Below are positions 7,543 to 15,731 of a DNA stretch of 27,617 bases, in pieces (positions within the stretch are counted from its first letter, which is position 1; each line of letters begins with the position of its first letter). The notes under the pieces were generated by a model. It was not told the DNA's origin and made no database searches. It worked only from the letters and a program-made list of their open reading frames with translations. The stretch is from an uncultured Prevotella sp. (GTDB lineage: Bacteria > Bacteroidota > Bacteroidia > Bacteroidales > Bacteroidaceae): contig URDM01000038.1 in NCBI GenBank assembly GCA_900546575.1, positions 1 to 27,617 of the forward strand, written 5' to 3'. The translations under genes were made by a program, and so were the position numbers.

Positions 7543-7586
7543 TTTTCGGGGATTTCAAGGGGAATTTTCGGGGTATTCAAGGGGAA
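7543..7586 (+). repeat. Two-copy 22-bp direct repeat next to array 2
   Basis: Units 7543-7564 and 7565-7586 are 22 bp each and differ at two adjacent positions. Each reads TTTTCGGGG, then a 4-base AT segment, then CAAGGGGAA. The sequence differs from the neighbouring array but the period is the same. No coding frame is credible. Confidence 0.85.
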
Positions 7587-7756
7587 TTATAGACAACAAG
7601 GAAAAGAAATTTCCGTGACTCCATCAAGCAAGAATAGGGGGCTGGCATAAAACAAGGCTCGTCCGAAATTAGTAGTTACACCACAGCTTTTAACAAAGGC
7701 CAAATTCTAAAAGGCGTGTGTGTCAGAAGTCGAAAAGATAATAAGAAGGCTATCTA

Positions 7757-7843
7757 TAGGAGGGTATAGCATCCCTGCTATACCCACTCAATCAACTGTA
7801 AATGAAGGCTTAGTGGGTAGGACAGGGATGCCCTACCCTCCTA
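7757..7843. repeat. REP-doublet-like inverted pair of palindromes
   Basis: Two 32-bp segments, 7757-7788 and 7812-7843, are inverted copies of each other with about five mismatches and a 23-bp spacer. Each is itself palindromic: GGGTATAGCA-TCCC-TGCTATACCC in the first (10-bp perfect stem), and GGGTAGG...CCTACCC in the second. This nested layout is that of paired REP elements. No transposase lies nearby in the window. Confidence 0.75.
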
Positions 7844-7909
7844 CTATTCACATTGACGGCTCACTCCTGAACCTGAGTTTATGATACCACCGCTCCAATT
7901 CTCTGACTA

Positions 7910-7950
7910 ACATTAAAACAACATAGCCCGGAGCGATGCCCCGGGCTATG
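7910..7950 (-). terminator. Probable recQ terminator
   Basis: CATAGCCCGG (7922-7931) pairs perfectly with CCGGGCTATG (7941-7950). On the minus strand the stem is followed by TTGTTTTAATG. It lies about 60 bases past the recQ stop. The loop contains GATGCC, a word also present in the palindromes at 7757-7843, so it might instead belong to the same REP-like family. Confidence 0.65.
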
Positions 7951-8008
7951 CCAAACCTATATATTATATAAGGTGTATTTGTCGTATGATAAACTCAGAC
8001 AAGCGCTT

Positions 8009-10186
8009 TTAGTTGGCCTGTTCTGACATAAACTTGATTCTAACGAGTCTGATTTCGTTCTCCTCATAGTCGTCGCCGAGCTCTTCCAGGGCAGCCTTGA
8101 TGCTGTCGGTGTCCGATTCGCGGAAGTACTCGTATATGTCGTCTATCTGGTCGTCGTCCATCACGTCCTCAAGGAAGTAGTCGATGTTGACCTTTGTACC
8201 GCTGTAGACGATGGCGTCGAGGTCGTCAAGCAGGTCGCTGAACTCCAGATTGAGAGCCGAAGCGATGTCGTCGAGCGGCATGCGGCGGTCGAGATAGTGG
8301 ATTATCTTTATCTTCTTCATCGAGTCCTTGGCAACGGTGCGCACGAACATTTCCTCCGGACGCTCTATCTCATTGTCCGAACAGTACTGGCGTATGAGTT
8401 CGCAGAACTCCTTGCCGTAGCGCTTTGCCTTGCCCTGACCTACACCCTGGATGTTGCGCAGTTCTTCGATAGATATGGGATACATCGTTGCCATCTGCTC
8501 GAGCGAGATGTCCTGGAATATTACGTAGCCCGGAAGCGACAGCTTGCGTGCCATCTTGCGGCGCAGGTCTTGCAGCATGCTGTAGAGCGTAGGATCGAGT
8601 GCGGCTGCTCCATGGTCGTCAGTCTCTTCGTCGGCATTGTCGGTGAAGTCGGTGTCTTCGACGTATGTGAACGGCTGCGGATTGCGAACGTAGCGCTTTC
8701 CGGCTGCCGTCACCTTGAGCAAGCCGTAGCTTTCGATGTCCTTATGTATGTATCCGGCTATCATTCCCTGCCTTATCACTGGGCTCCACGTCTTCGGCGG
8801 CATGTCTTCGCCAGCTCCGAACTCTTCAAGTTGGTCGTGATGATGCGACACAATGTCGTCCGTTGCGCGTCCTTTGATAAAGTCGATGACGTAATCCTGG
8901 CGGAATCCCTCCTTAACGGCAAGCAGCGAGCGCAGCACAATGAGCAATGCCTCCTTGCCGTCGCGCTTCACCTTGGGATGCAGACAGTTGTCGCAGTTGC
9001 CGCAATTGTCCTTGGTGTACTCCTCGCCGAAGTAGTGCAGCAGCAGTTTGCGGCGGCATACCGACGACTCGGCATAAGCTGCGGTCTCCTGAAGGAGTTG
9101 TCTGCCGATGTCCTGTTCGGCCACAGGCTTGCCTTCCATGAACTTCTCGAGTTTCTGCAGGTCCTTATGCGAGTAGAAAGCGAGGCAGATGCCCTCGCCA
9201 CCGTCGCGTCCGGCGCGTCCAGTTTCCTGATAATAGCCCTCCAGACTCTTCGGTATGTCGTAGTGAATGACAAATCTCACGTCGGGTTTGTCAATGCCCA
9301 TGCCGAATGCTATGGTAGCCACGATGACGTCGATGCGCTCCATGAGGAAGTCGTCCTGGGTCTGCGAGCGTGTGGCTGAGTCGAGTCCGGCGTGATAAGG
9401 TGCCGCCTTGATGTCGTTGGCCTTAAGCACTGCCGCCAGATCTTCTACCTTCTTGCGCGATATACAGTACACAATGCCGCTCTTGCCCGAATGCTGCTTC
9501 ACGAACTTTATTATCTGTCGGTCGATGTCATTGGTCTTCTGCCGCACCTCATAATATAGGTTCGGGCGATTGAACGACGAACGGAACTCCTGTGCTTCGG
9601 CAATGCCGAGGCTCTTCTTGATGTCCATGCGCACCTTGTCGGTGGCCGTAGCGGTGAGTGCTATGACTGGAGCGTTGCCTATTTTCTGTATTGTAGGGCG
9701 TATGTTGCGGTATTCGGGACGGAAGTCGTGACCCCATTCCGATATACAGTGTGCCTCGTCGACAGCGTAGAACGAAATCTTGAACGAGCGGAAAAACTCG
9801 AGATTGTCCTCCTTATTGAGCGATTCGGGAGCCACATACAGCAGCTTTGTGCGTCCGGCATATATGTCGTTGCGCACCTGATTGATGGCTGCCTTGTTGA
9901 GCGATGAATTAAGATAGTGTGCCACACCCAATTCTTCGCTCAGTCCGTTGATGACATCCACCTGGTTCTTCATCAAGGCAATGAGCGGCGATACGACAAT
10001 GGCTGTGCCGTCCATGATGAGCGACGGCAACTGGTAGCACAAACTCTTGCCACCTCCAGTAGGCATGAGCACAAAGGTGTCGTTGCCTGCAAGCAGATTG
10101 CGTATTATGGCTTCCTGTTCGCCCTTGAACGAGTCGAATCCAAAGTAGTGTTTCAGTTGTTCATTGAGGTTAATTGTCCCAGTCAT
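8009..10186 (-). CDS. recQ: ATP-dependent DNA helicase RecQ
   Basis: RecQ unwinds DNA 3'->5' in recombination and replication-fork repair. The 725-residue protein has all expected parts: motif 0/I with the Walker A Lys 47 (PTGGGKS), the DEAH box and aromatic-rich loop (DEAHCISEWGHDFRP), motifs IV-VI ending ETGRAGRDG, the zinc-binding cysteines (CRRKLLLHYF ... CGNCDNC), a winged-helix region, and an HRDC domain near residues 530-605. About 100 acidic residues follow. The frame extends upstream to 10285, but its first 33 codons translate the TTTTGAATT repeat, so the ATG at 10186 is chosen. It follows clpX on the same strand; clpP-clpX-recQ is an order I recognise from Bacteroides. Confidence 0.95.
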   Translation of the reverse strand: MTGTINLNEQLKHYFGFDSFKGEQEAIIRNLLAGNDTFVLMPTGGGKSLCYQLPSLIMDGTAIVVSPLIALMKNQVDVINGLSEELGVAHYLNSSLNKAAINQVRNDIYAGRTKLLYVAPESLNKEDNLEFFRSFKISFYAVDEAHCISEWGHDFRPEYRNIRPTIQKIGNAPVIALTATATDKVRMDIKKSLGIAEAQEFRSSFNRPNLYYEVRQKTNDIDRQIIKFVKQHSGKSGIVYCISRKKVEDLAAVLKANDIKAAPYHAGLDSATRSQTQDDFLMERIDVIVATIAFGMGIDKPDVRFVIHYDIPKSLEGYYQETGRAGRDGGEGICLAFYSHKDLQKLEKFMEGKPVAEQDIGRQLLQETAAYAESSVCRRKLLLHYFGEEYTKDNCGNCDNCLHPKVKRDGKEALLIVLRSLLAVKEGFRQDYVIDFIKGRATDDIVSHHHDQLEEFGAGEDMPPKTWSPVIRQGMIAGYIHKDIESYGLLKVTAAGKRYVRNPQPFTYVEDTDFTDNADEETDDHGAAALDPTLYSMLQDLRRKMARKLSLPGYVIFQDISLEQMATMYPISIEELRNIQGVGQGKAKRYGKEFCELIRQYCSDNEIERPEEMFVRTVAKDSMKKIKIIHYLDRRMPLDDIASALNLEFSDLLDDLDAIVYSGTKVNIDYFLEDVMDDDQIDDIYEYFRESDTDSIKAALEELGDDYEENEIRLVRIKFMSEQAN

Positions 10187-10203
10187 AGTAGTAATATTTA
10201 ATA

Positions 10204-10350
10204 TGAGTTTTGAATTTTGAGTTTTGAATTTTGAATTGTCGGCTGCGCCGATTAAGAATTGATGAATTAGGAATTCAACACTCAAAATTCAAGACTCAAA
10301 ATTGCCGTAGACGACTTATCCAAAACTCAAAATTCAAAACTCAAAACTTC
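10204..10350. repeat. TTTTGAATT-word repeat region (element E2)
   Basis: As in E1, TTTTGAATT/TTTTGAGTT words on the left (10206-10238) face ACTCAAAA/AATTCAAAA words on the right (10276-10347). Between them is a small hairpin TCGGC-TGC-GCCGA (10239-10251). It lies between clpX and recQ. Out-of-frame translation of it creates a false N-terminal extension of RecQ. Confidence 0.85.
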
Positions 10351-10366
10351 CTCCAAAGGAGTTTTT

Positions 10367-11593
10367 CTATTTCAAGTTTGACTTTTCAAGTTGCTTCTTG
10401 GCGTAGTCGAGTGTCACGGTGAACTCGTCGACCTTCTTCGACGGCACCTCAAACATTGCGTCCATGACGATGGCTTCGACTATCGAACGCAGTCCGCGTG
10501 CTCCAAGCTTGTACTCAACGCCCTTGTCTACGATAAACTCCAGGGTGTCGTCGTTGAAGTGGAGTTTGATGCCGTCCATCTCAAACAGCTTCTCATACTG
10601 CTTGATGATGCTGTTCTTGGGCTCTACGAGTATTCGGCGCAGCGCCTCACGGTCGAGCGGATTGAGATAGGTAAGCACCGGAAGGCGTCCTATTATCTCT
10701 GGTATGAGGCCGAACGACTTGAGGTCTTGCGGCAGGATATACTTCATAAGGTTGCCCTTGTCGATATGGCGCACGTTCTGTACCGAATTGAATCCCACTA
10801 CGTGTGTGTTCATTCGCTGTGCTATCTTGCGCTCGATGCCGTCGAAGGCACCGCCGCATATGAAGAGGATATTGCGTGTATCGACATGTATATAGTCCTG
10901 GTCGGGATGCTTTCGGCCTCCCTTCGGGGGCACGTTGACCATTGTTCCCTCAAGCAGCTTGAGCAGTCCCTGCTGCACACCCTCGCCGCTTACGTCGCGT
11001 GTGATGCTGGGGTTGTCGGCCTTGCGTGCTATCTTGTCGATCTCGTCGATGAACACTATGCCTCGCTCGGCAGCCGCTACGTCGTAGTCGGCCACCTGCA
11101 GCAGACGCGAGAGTATGCTCTCTACGTCCTCACCTACATAGCCTGCCTCGGTGAATACCGTTGCATCTACGATGGTGAATGGCACCTTGAGCAGCTTGGC
11201 AATGGTTCGTGCAAGGAGAGTCTTGCCCGTTCCGGTAGAGCCTACCATTATGATGTTGCTCTTTTCTATCTCCACTCCGTTGTCGTCTTGCGGCTGTTGC
11301 AGACGCTTGTAGTGGTTGTAGACAGCCACCGAGAGATATTTCTTGGCTTCGTCCTGTCCTATTATATATTGGTCGAGATAGTCCTTGATTTCCATCGGCT
11401 TGGGTACGTCGCTCATCGCTACGTCAAATTTCGACTTGCGCTTGCCCTTGCCGCCGGGTCCCAGACCCGCCTCGCACACTATCTGATATGCTTGCTGCGC
11501 ACAATTGTCGCAGATGAATCCGTTGAGTCCGGTTATAAGGAAGTTGACATCCTTCTCTGCTCTTCCGCAGAAGCTACATACTTTTCTTGGCAT
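10367..11593 (-). CDS. clpX: ClpX, ATPase/unfoldase of the ClpXP protease
   Basis: ClpX recognises, unfolds and feeds substrates into ClpP in the cytoplasm. The 408-residue protein has the N-terminal zinc-binding domain (Cys 6, 9, 28 and 31), Walker A GSTGTGKT (118-125), the pore loop GYVG, Walker B FIDEID, a VGF tripeptide in the position of the ClpP-binding IGF loop, and the C-terminal AAA+ lid ending in GARGLRSIVEAI. Length and start are normal. It lies 9 bases downstream of clpP, so they form an operon and would be made together. Confidence 0.97.
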   Translation of the reverse strand: MPRKVCSFCGRAEKDVNFLITGLNGFICDNCAQQAYQIVCEAGLGPGGKGKRKSKFDVAMSDVPKPMEIKDYLDQYIIGQDEAKKYLSVAVYNHYKRLQQPQDDNGVEIEKSNIIMVGSTGTGKTLLARTIAKLLKVPFTIVDATVFTEAGYVGEDVESILSRLLQVADYDVAAAERGIVFIDEIDKIARKADNPSITRDVSGEGVQQGLLKLLEGTMVNVPPKGGRKHPDQDYIHVDTRNILFICGGAFDGIERKIAQRMNTHVVGFNSVQNVRHIDKGNLMKYILPQDLKSFGLIPEIIGRLPVLTYLNPLDREALRRILVEPKNSIIKQYEKLFEMDGIKLHFNDDTLEFIVDKGVEYKLGARGLRSIVEAIVMDAMFEVPSKKVDEFTVTLDYAKKQLEKSNLK

Positions 11594-11602
11594 CGCTACT
11601 TC

Positions 11603-12310
11603 CTACTCCTTTCCTGCAATTGGTGTCATTTCGCCGGCTGCGTCAAATCCCGGCTTCTTGGTCATTACAAAGTCGATCATTCCGTACTCTTTTGCCTCCT
11701 CGGCTGTCATCCAATAGTTGCGGTCGGAGTCGGCCCACACCTTGTCGAATGGTGTGTGCGAGTGGTCGGAGATGATGGTGTACAGCTCCTTCTTGTACTT
11801 CTGAATCTCGCGGGCCTCGATTTCGATGTCCGAAGCCTGTCCCTGCACACCGCCAAGTGGCTGGTGTATCATCACGCGGCTGTGCTTCAATGCCGAGCGC
11901 TTGCCCTCCTTGCCTGCCACGAGCAGTACGGCTGCCATCGATGCTGCCATGCCTGTACACATTGTGGCAACGTCGCTGGTGACGAACTGCATTGTGTCGT
12001 ATATGGCGAGTCCTGCCGTAACGCTTCCGCCGGGCGAGTTGATGTATATCGAAATGTCCTTGCCCGGGTCAACCGAGTCGAGATACAGCAGCTGTGCCGA
12101 CAGGGTGTTGGCTGTGTAGTCGTTGATTTCGGTGCCGAGGAAGATGATGCGGTCCATCATAAGGCGCGAGAACACGTCCATCTGGGTGACGTTCAACTGG
12201 CGTTCCTCAAGTATGTACGGGTTGAGATACTGCGCCTGGGCTCTCACTACATCGTCGAGCACCATTCCGCTCATGCCGCGGCTGGTAGCGAATTTTCTGA
12301 AGTCGTTCAT
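11603..12310 (-). CDS. clpP: ClpP, proteolytic subunit of ClpXP
   Basis: This serine peptidase forms the tetradecameric chamber of the ClpXP protease. The frame opens at 12358, but the ATG at 12310 fits the family N-terminus (MNDFRKFATSRG) and gives 235 residues; the 16 extra codons upstream translate an AT-rich leader. The catalytic triad is visible as Ser 124 (GMAASMAAV), His 149 (VMIHQP) and probably Asp 194 (WADSDRN). The glycine-rich NSPGGSV strand and LNPYILEERQ near the N-terminus are also present. In Bacteroides the trigger factor gene usually sits directly upstream; here a repeat array and a MerR gene occupy that place. Confidence 0.96.
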   Translation of the reverse strand: MNDFRKFATSRGMSGMVLDDVVRAQAQYLNPYILEERQLNVTQMDVFSRLMMDRIIFLGTEINDYTANTLSAQLLYLDSVDPGKDISIYINSPGGSVTAGLAIYDTMQFVTSDVATMCTGMAASMAAVLLVAGKEGKRSALKHSRVMIHQPLGGVQGQASDIEIEAREIQKYKKELYTIISDHSHTPFDKVWADSDRNYWMTAEEAKEYGMIDFVMTKKPGFDAAGEMTPIAGKE

Positions 12311-12342
12311 ATAAGTGTTTACTTTTCTATCTATATATATAA

Positions 12343-12387
12343 ATAATGTAGAGTTCATAACTTATCGCCCTACATTATACAAAGATA
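12343..12387 (-). promoter_or_regulatory. clpP -7 element and leader hairpin
   Basis: TATCTTTG on the minus strand (12387-12380) matches TAnnTTTG exactly; no clear TTTG lies 19-21 bases upstream. Directly downstream, at or near the predicted start of transcription, ATAATGTAG pairs perfectly with CTACATTAT (12343-12351 and 12370-12378), a 9-bp stem with an 18-base loop in the 5' leader. It may protect the mRNA or modulate translation; this is inference. Confidence 0.55.
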
Positions 12388-12465
12388 CAAAAAATATCTT
12401 GTAATCCGATTTATTATTGCATATATTTTTACGTCTCTGTTTTTATACGGATTTCCCTGCTTTTC

Positions 12466-12568
12466 AAAAGGACTCGTTTTGGCTTGCAAAAGGACTCGTT
12501 TTGGTGTGCAAAAGGAGTCCTTTTGGAGAGCAAAAGGGGTCGTTTTGGAATGCAAAAGGAGTCCTTTT
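12466..12568 (+). repeat. 22-bp repeat array 3 (five units)
   Basis: Units of 15 bp begin at 12466, 12488, 12510, 12532 and 12554, an exact 22-bp period. Two read AAAAGGACTCGTTTT, two AAAAGGAGTCCTTTT and one AAAAGGGGTCGTTTT. The left half (AAAAGG) is invariant, while the right half varies without compensation. Linkers are GGCTTGC, GGTGTGC, GGAGAGC and GGAATGC. The array lies between merR and clpP, about 80 bases upstream of the clpP promoter element. Confidence 0.95.
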
Positions 12569-12607
12569 GCGAGGCGGCCGTTTCCCTATGGCTCTGCAAG
12601 GACTGAA

Positions 12608-12653
12608 TCGAGGCTTTTCAGACGAGCAAATCAAGGCTTTTCAGACGAGCGAA
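12608..12653. repeat. 23-bp tandem duplication over the merR stop codon
   Basis: Units 12608-12630 and 12631-12653 are 23 bp and differ at two positions; a partial third copy (TCAAGGC) starts at 12654 inside merR. Each unit contains the merR stop codon region, so the last codons of merR are repeated once beyond the stop. Confidence 0.85.
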
Positions 12654-12988
12654 TCAAGGCGTCGCTTGAGTTCTTTCAGCTCGTCGCGCACGGATATCAA
12701 CGTGGCAAGAATGTCCGAACTCTTGTCCACACCGGCGCGGTTCTTGTTGAGCATCTTGCGTGCTGCCGCCAGCTTGAAGCCGCGCACCTTCACCAGATTG
12801 TGTATGGTGCGTATCTGCTCAATGTCCTTCTCGGTGTATTGGCGCACGCTCTGGCCCACCGTCTTGGGCTTGAGATGCGGAAACTCCGACTCCCAGTAGC
12901 GCAACGTCGACTCTCGCACGTCGAACATAGCCGCCACCTCCTTGATGGAGTAGTATAATTTCACATTCTTATTGGTATTCAGTGCCAT
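12641..12988 (-). CDS. Small MerR-family transcriptional regulator
   Basis: This 115-residue DNA-binding protein has the MerR winged helix-turn-helix at residues about 12-80 (YYSIKEVAAMFDVRESTLRYWESEF followed by RQYTEKDIEQI). A short helical tail (KELKRRLDSLV) would form the dimer coiled coil. There is no effector domain and no cysteine-rich metal site, so the signal, if any, is unknown. Regulators of this type usually bind and distort long promoter spacers. It diverges from alaS, and the two share one overlapping promoter region, so autoregulation and an effect on alaS are plausible. The ATG at 12988 lies about 13 bases from the predicted transcription start. Confidence 0.88.
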   Translation of the reverse strand: MALNTNKNVKLYYSIKEVAAMFDVRESTLRYWESEFPHLKPKTVGQSVRQYTEKDIEQIRTIHNLVKVRGFKLAAARKMLNKNRAGVDKSSDILATLISVRDELKELKRRLDSLV

Positions 12989-13003
12989 ATTAGTCTTAAT
13001 TTA

Positions 13004-13035
13004 TTTGCAAAAATAACCAAAACAGAGTACCTTTG
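13004..13035 (+). promoter_or_regulatory. alaS promoter
   Basis: TTTG (13004-13007) and TACCTTTG (13028-13035) are separated by exactly 20 bases, a full match to the Bacteroidetes consensus. The predicted leader to the alaS ATG is about 42 bases. It interlocks with the merR promoter on the other strand. Confidence 0.8.
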
Positions 13036-13039
13036 CAAA
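13008..13039 (-). promoter_or_regulatory. merR promoter
   Basis: On the minus strand TTTG (13039-13036) and TATTTTTG (13015-13008) are separated by exactly 20 bases. Its -33 box abuts the -7 box of alaS and the reverse, so the two polymerases would compete for the same 36 bp. Both ends of the region read TTTGCAAA. Confidence 0.78.
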
Positions 13040-13083
13040 CGTTTTAGGAAGAATTTAATACAAAGTACATAATATTATATAAT

Positions 13084-15705
13084 ATGATGACAGCTAACGA
13101 AATCCGCGACTCGTTCAAAAAGTTCTTCGAGTCGAAAGGACACACCATCGTACCAAGTGCACCGATGGTAATCAAGGATGACCCAACGTTGATGTTCACC
13201 AATGCTGGTATGAACCAGTGGAAAGACATCATTCTCGGTACTCGCGAACCGGAGCCGCGACGCCGTGCCGACACCCAGAAGTGCCTCCGTGTGAGCGGCA
13301 AGCACAACGACCTCGAAGAGGTAGGACACGACACTTATCACCACACCATGTTCGAGATGCTCGGCAACTGGTCGTTTGGCGACTACTTCAAGGAGGGCGC
13401 CATCGACTACGCATGGGAATATCTCGTTGACGTATTGAAACTTGACCCCGCCGATCTTTACGTTACCGTATTCGAAGGAAGCGAAGAAGAAGGCCTGAAA
13501 CGTGACGACGAGGCTGCATCATATTGGGCAAAGCACGTGCCTGCCGACCATATCATCAACGGCAACAAGCACGACAACTTCTGGGAAATGGGCGATACGG
13601 GTCCTTGCGGACCTTGTTCGGAGATTCACCTCGACTCGCGCACTCCCGAGGAGAAGGCCAAGACTCCAGGCCGCGAACTCGTAAACAAGGACGACCCGCA
13701 GGTTATCGAGATATGGAACATCGTGTTCATGCAGTACGAACGCAAGGCTAACGGCTCGCTCGTTCCGCTGCCTATGCACGTTATTGATACCGGTATGGGA
13801 TTCGAGCGTCTTGTACGCGCCATGCAGGGCAAGCACTCCAACTACGACACCGACATCTTCCAGCCCATCATCAAGCAGGAAGAGGCCATCACAGGCATGA
13901 AGTACGGAGTCAACGAGGACACCGACGTGGCTATGCGTGTATGTGCCGACCACCTGCGTGCGGTAGCTTTCTCTATCGCCGACGGACAGTTGCCGTCCAA
14001 CGCCAAGGCCGGATACGTCATCCGCCGCATCCTGCGCCGTGCCGTACGCTACGCCTATACCTTCCTCGGACAGAAGGAAGCGTTCATCTACAAGCTCATC
14101 CCTGTGCTCACAAACGAGATGGGCGAGGCTTTCCCCGAGCTCAAGGCTCAGCACGACCTCATCATCCACGTCATCAAGGAGGAGGAGGACTCGTTCCTCC
14201 GCACACTCGAGAAGGGCATCAACCTCCTTTCTTCGGCTATGGAAGAGCTTAAGAAGCAGAACAAGACACAGCTCGACGGCGTGCAGGCTTTCCGCCTCTT
14301 CGACACCTACGGATTCCCCCTCGACCTCACCGAACTCATCTGCCGTGAGAACGGATTTACTGTAGCAGAGGACGAATTCAACGCCGAGATGCAGAAGCAG
14401 AAGGAACGCGCACGCAACGCAGCAGCCGTTGAGAACAGCGACTGGGTGAACCTGCGCGAGGGCGAACAGCAGTTCGTGGGCTACGACTTCACCGAGTACG
14501 AGTGCCACATCCTGCGCTATCGCAAGGTGACACAGAAGAAGAATACATACTACGAACTCGTATTGGACTACACACCGTTCTACGGCGAGATGGGTGGTCA
14601 GGTCGGTGACACCGGCGTTCTGGTAAGCGAGAACGAGACAGTGAACATTACTGACACCAAGCGCGAGAACGGCCAGTCGATACACATTGTAAAGGAACTG
14701 CCCAAGAATCCTGAAGCTGACTTCATGGCATGCGTCGACGTTGACGCCCGCGAGGCTTCAGCAGCCAACCATACAGCCACCCACTTGCTCGACTACGCTC
14801 TGAAGCAGGTGCTCGGCGACCACGTTGAGCAGAAGGGTTCGTTCGTTTCGCCCACCACTCTGCGCTTCGACTTCTCTCACTTCACTAAGGTTTCAGACGA
14901 GGATCTGCGCAAGGTAGAGCGTCTGGTCAACGACCTTATACGTCAGGACTTGCCGCTCGACGAGCATCGCGACACTCCGTTTGAGGAGGCAAAGAAGCTC
15001 GGTGCCATCGCACTCTTCGGCGAGAAGTATGGCGACAAGGTACGCGTGGTGCGTTTCGGACCCAGCTGCGAGTTCTGCGGCGGTATCCACGCACAGTCGA
15101 CTGGCCGCATCGGATTCTTCAAGATTATCTCTGAGAGCAGCGTTGCAGCCGGCATCCGCCGTATCGAGGCAAAGACCGGAAAGGAATGCGAGGAGTTGAT
15201 GTACAACGTTGAGGACTCTCTGAAGGCTATCCGCACCCTCTTCAACAACGCCAAGGACCTGCAGGCTGTCATCGGCAAGTACATTGAGGAGCACGACGCA
15301 ATGAAGAAGAGCATCGAACAGTTCCAGGCTCAGGCTGTAGAGCGCACCAAGGCAGAGCTTATAGCTAAGGCCCGCGAGGTAAACGGCGTTAAGGTTATCA
15401 CCGCCGTGCTGCCCATGGAGCCGGCAGCCGCTAAGGACTTGATGTTCAAGCTGCGTCAGGCTGTAGCCGAAAACATGCTCGCCGTCGTCGGCACAGTATC
15501 TCACGACAAGCCGATGCTGAACGTTGCAATGAGCGACAATCTCGTTAAGGACCACTCACTCAACGCCGGACAGATGGTACGCGAGGCTGCCAAGCTCATC
15601 AAGGGAGGCGGAGGCGGCCAGCCACATTTCGCCCAGGCAGGCGGAAAGGACAAGGACGGACTGTCAGCAGCAGTCGACAAGGTAGTCGAGATGGCTCAGC
15701 TGTAA
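13084..15705 (+). CDS. alaS: Alanyl-tRNA synthetase
   Basis: AlaS charges tRNA-Ala with alanine and edits mischarged Ser/Gly. The 873-residue length is standard for bacteria. The class II aminoacylation core occupies about residues 1-240 (SKGHTIVPSAPMV; LMFTNAGMNQWKD; GDTGPCGPCSEIH). The editing domain carries the zinc ligands His 563, His 567 (HTATH), Cys 665 and His 669 (CGGIH). The C-terminal C-Ala region has the usual glycine-rich run followed by GQPHFAQAGGKD. Two adjacent ATG codons open the frame (13084 and 13087). The gene has its own promoter and a strong terminator, and its codon use is GC-richer than that of the following KilA-N gene. Confidence 0.97.
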   Translation: MMTANEIRDSFKKFFESKGHTIVPSAPMVIKDDPTLMFTNAGMNQWKDIILGTREPEPRRRADTQKCLRVSGKHNDLEEVGHDTYHHTMFEMLGNWSFGDYFKEGAIDYAWEYLVDVLKLDPADLYVTVFEGSEEEGLKRDDEAASYWAKHVPADHIINGNKHDNFWEMGDTGPCGPCSEIHLDSRTPEEKAKTPGRELVNKDDPQVIEIWNIVFMQYERKANGSLVPLPMHVIDTGMGFERLVRAMQGKHSNYDTDIFQPIIKQEEAITGMKYGVNEDTDVAMRVCADHLRAVAFSIADGQLPSNAKAGYVIRRILRRAVRYAYTFLGQKEAFIYKLIPVLTNEMGEAFPELKAQHDLIIHVIKEEEDSFLRTLEKGINLLSSAMEELKKQNKTQLDGVQAFRLFDTYGFPLDLTELICRENGFTVAEDEFNAEMQKQKERARNAAAVENSDWVNLREGEQQFVGYDFTEYECHILRYRKVTQKKNTYYELVLDYTPFYGEMGGQVGDTGVLVSENETVNITDTKRENGQSIHIVKELPKNPEADFMACVDVDAREASAANHTATHLLDYALKQVLGDHVEQKGSFVSPTTLRFDFSHFTKVSDEDLRKVERLVNDLIRQDLPLDEHRDTPFEEAKKLGAIALFGEKYGDKVRVVRFGPSCEFCGGIHAQSTGRIGFFKIISESSVAAGIRRIEAKTGKECEELMYNVEDSLKAIRTLFNNAKDLQAVIGKYIEEHDAMKKSIEQFQAQAVERTKAELIAKAREVNGVKVITAVLPMEPAAAKDLMFKLRQAVAENMLAVVGTVSHDKPMLNVAMSDNLVKDHSLNAGQMVREAAKLIKGGGGGQPHFAQAGGKDKDGLSAAVDKVVEMAQL

Positions 15706-15731
15706 GTTCAACAGAACAATAAATATTTAAA

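Larger units (their letters stand above)
7587..8008. other. Non-coding gap with paired palindromes
   Basis: No gene is supported between recQ and array 2. The region holds two long imperfect palindromes in inverted orientation (7757-7843) and a strong hairpin (7922-7950), listed separately. The rest (7590-7750 and 7850-7915) shows no recognisable motif. Confidence 0.7.

Noticed and set aside
10187..10285. N-terminal extension of RecQ
   Set aside because: The extra 33 codons translate the TTTTGAATT repeat words, and the conserved protein starts at the ATG at 10186.
10391..12346. 651-residue open frame on the + strand
   Set aside because: It is antisense to clpX and clpP, both with complete catalytic motifs; the translation shows no recognisable domain.
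13519..14685. 388-residue open frame on the minus strand
   Set aside because: It lies antisense to the conserved core of alaS.
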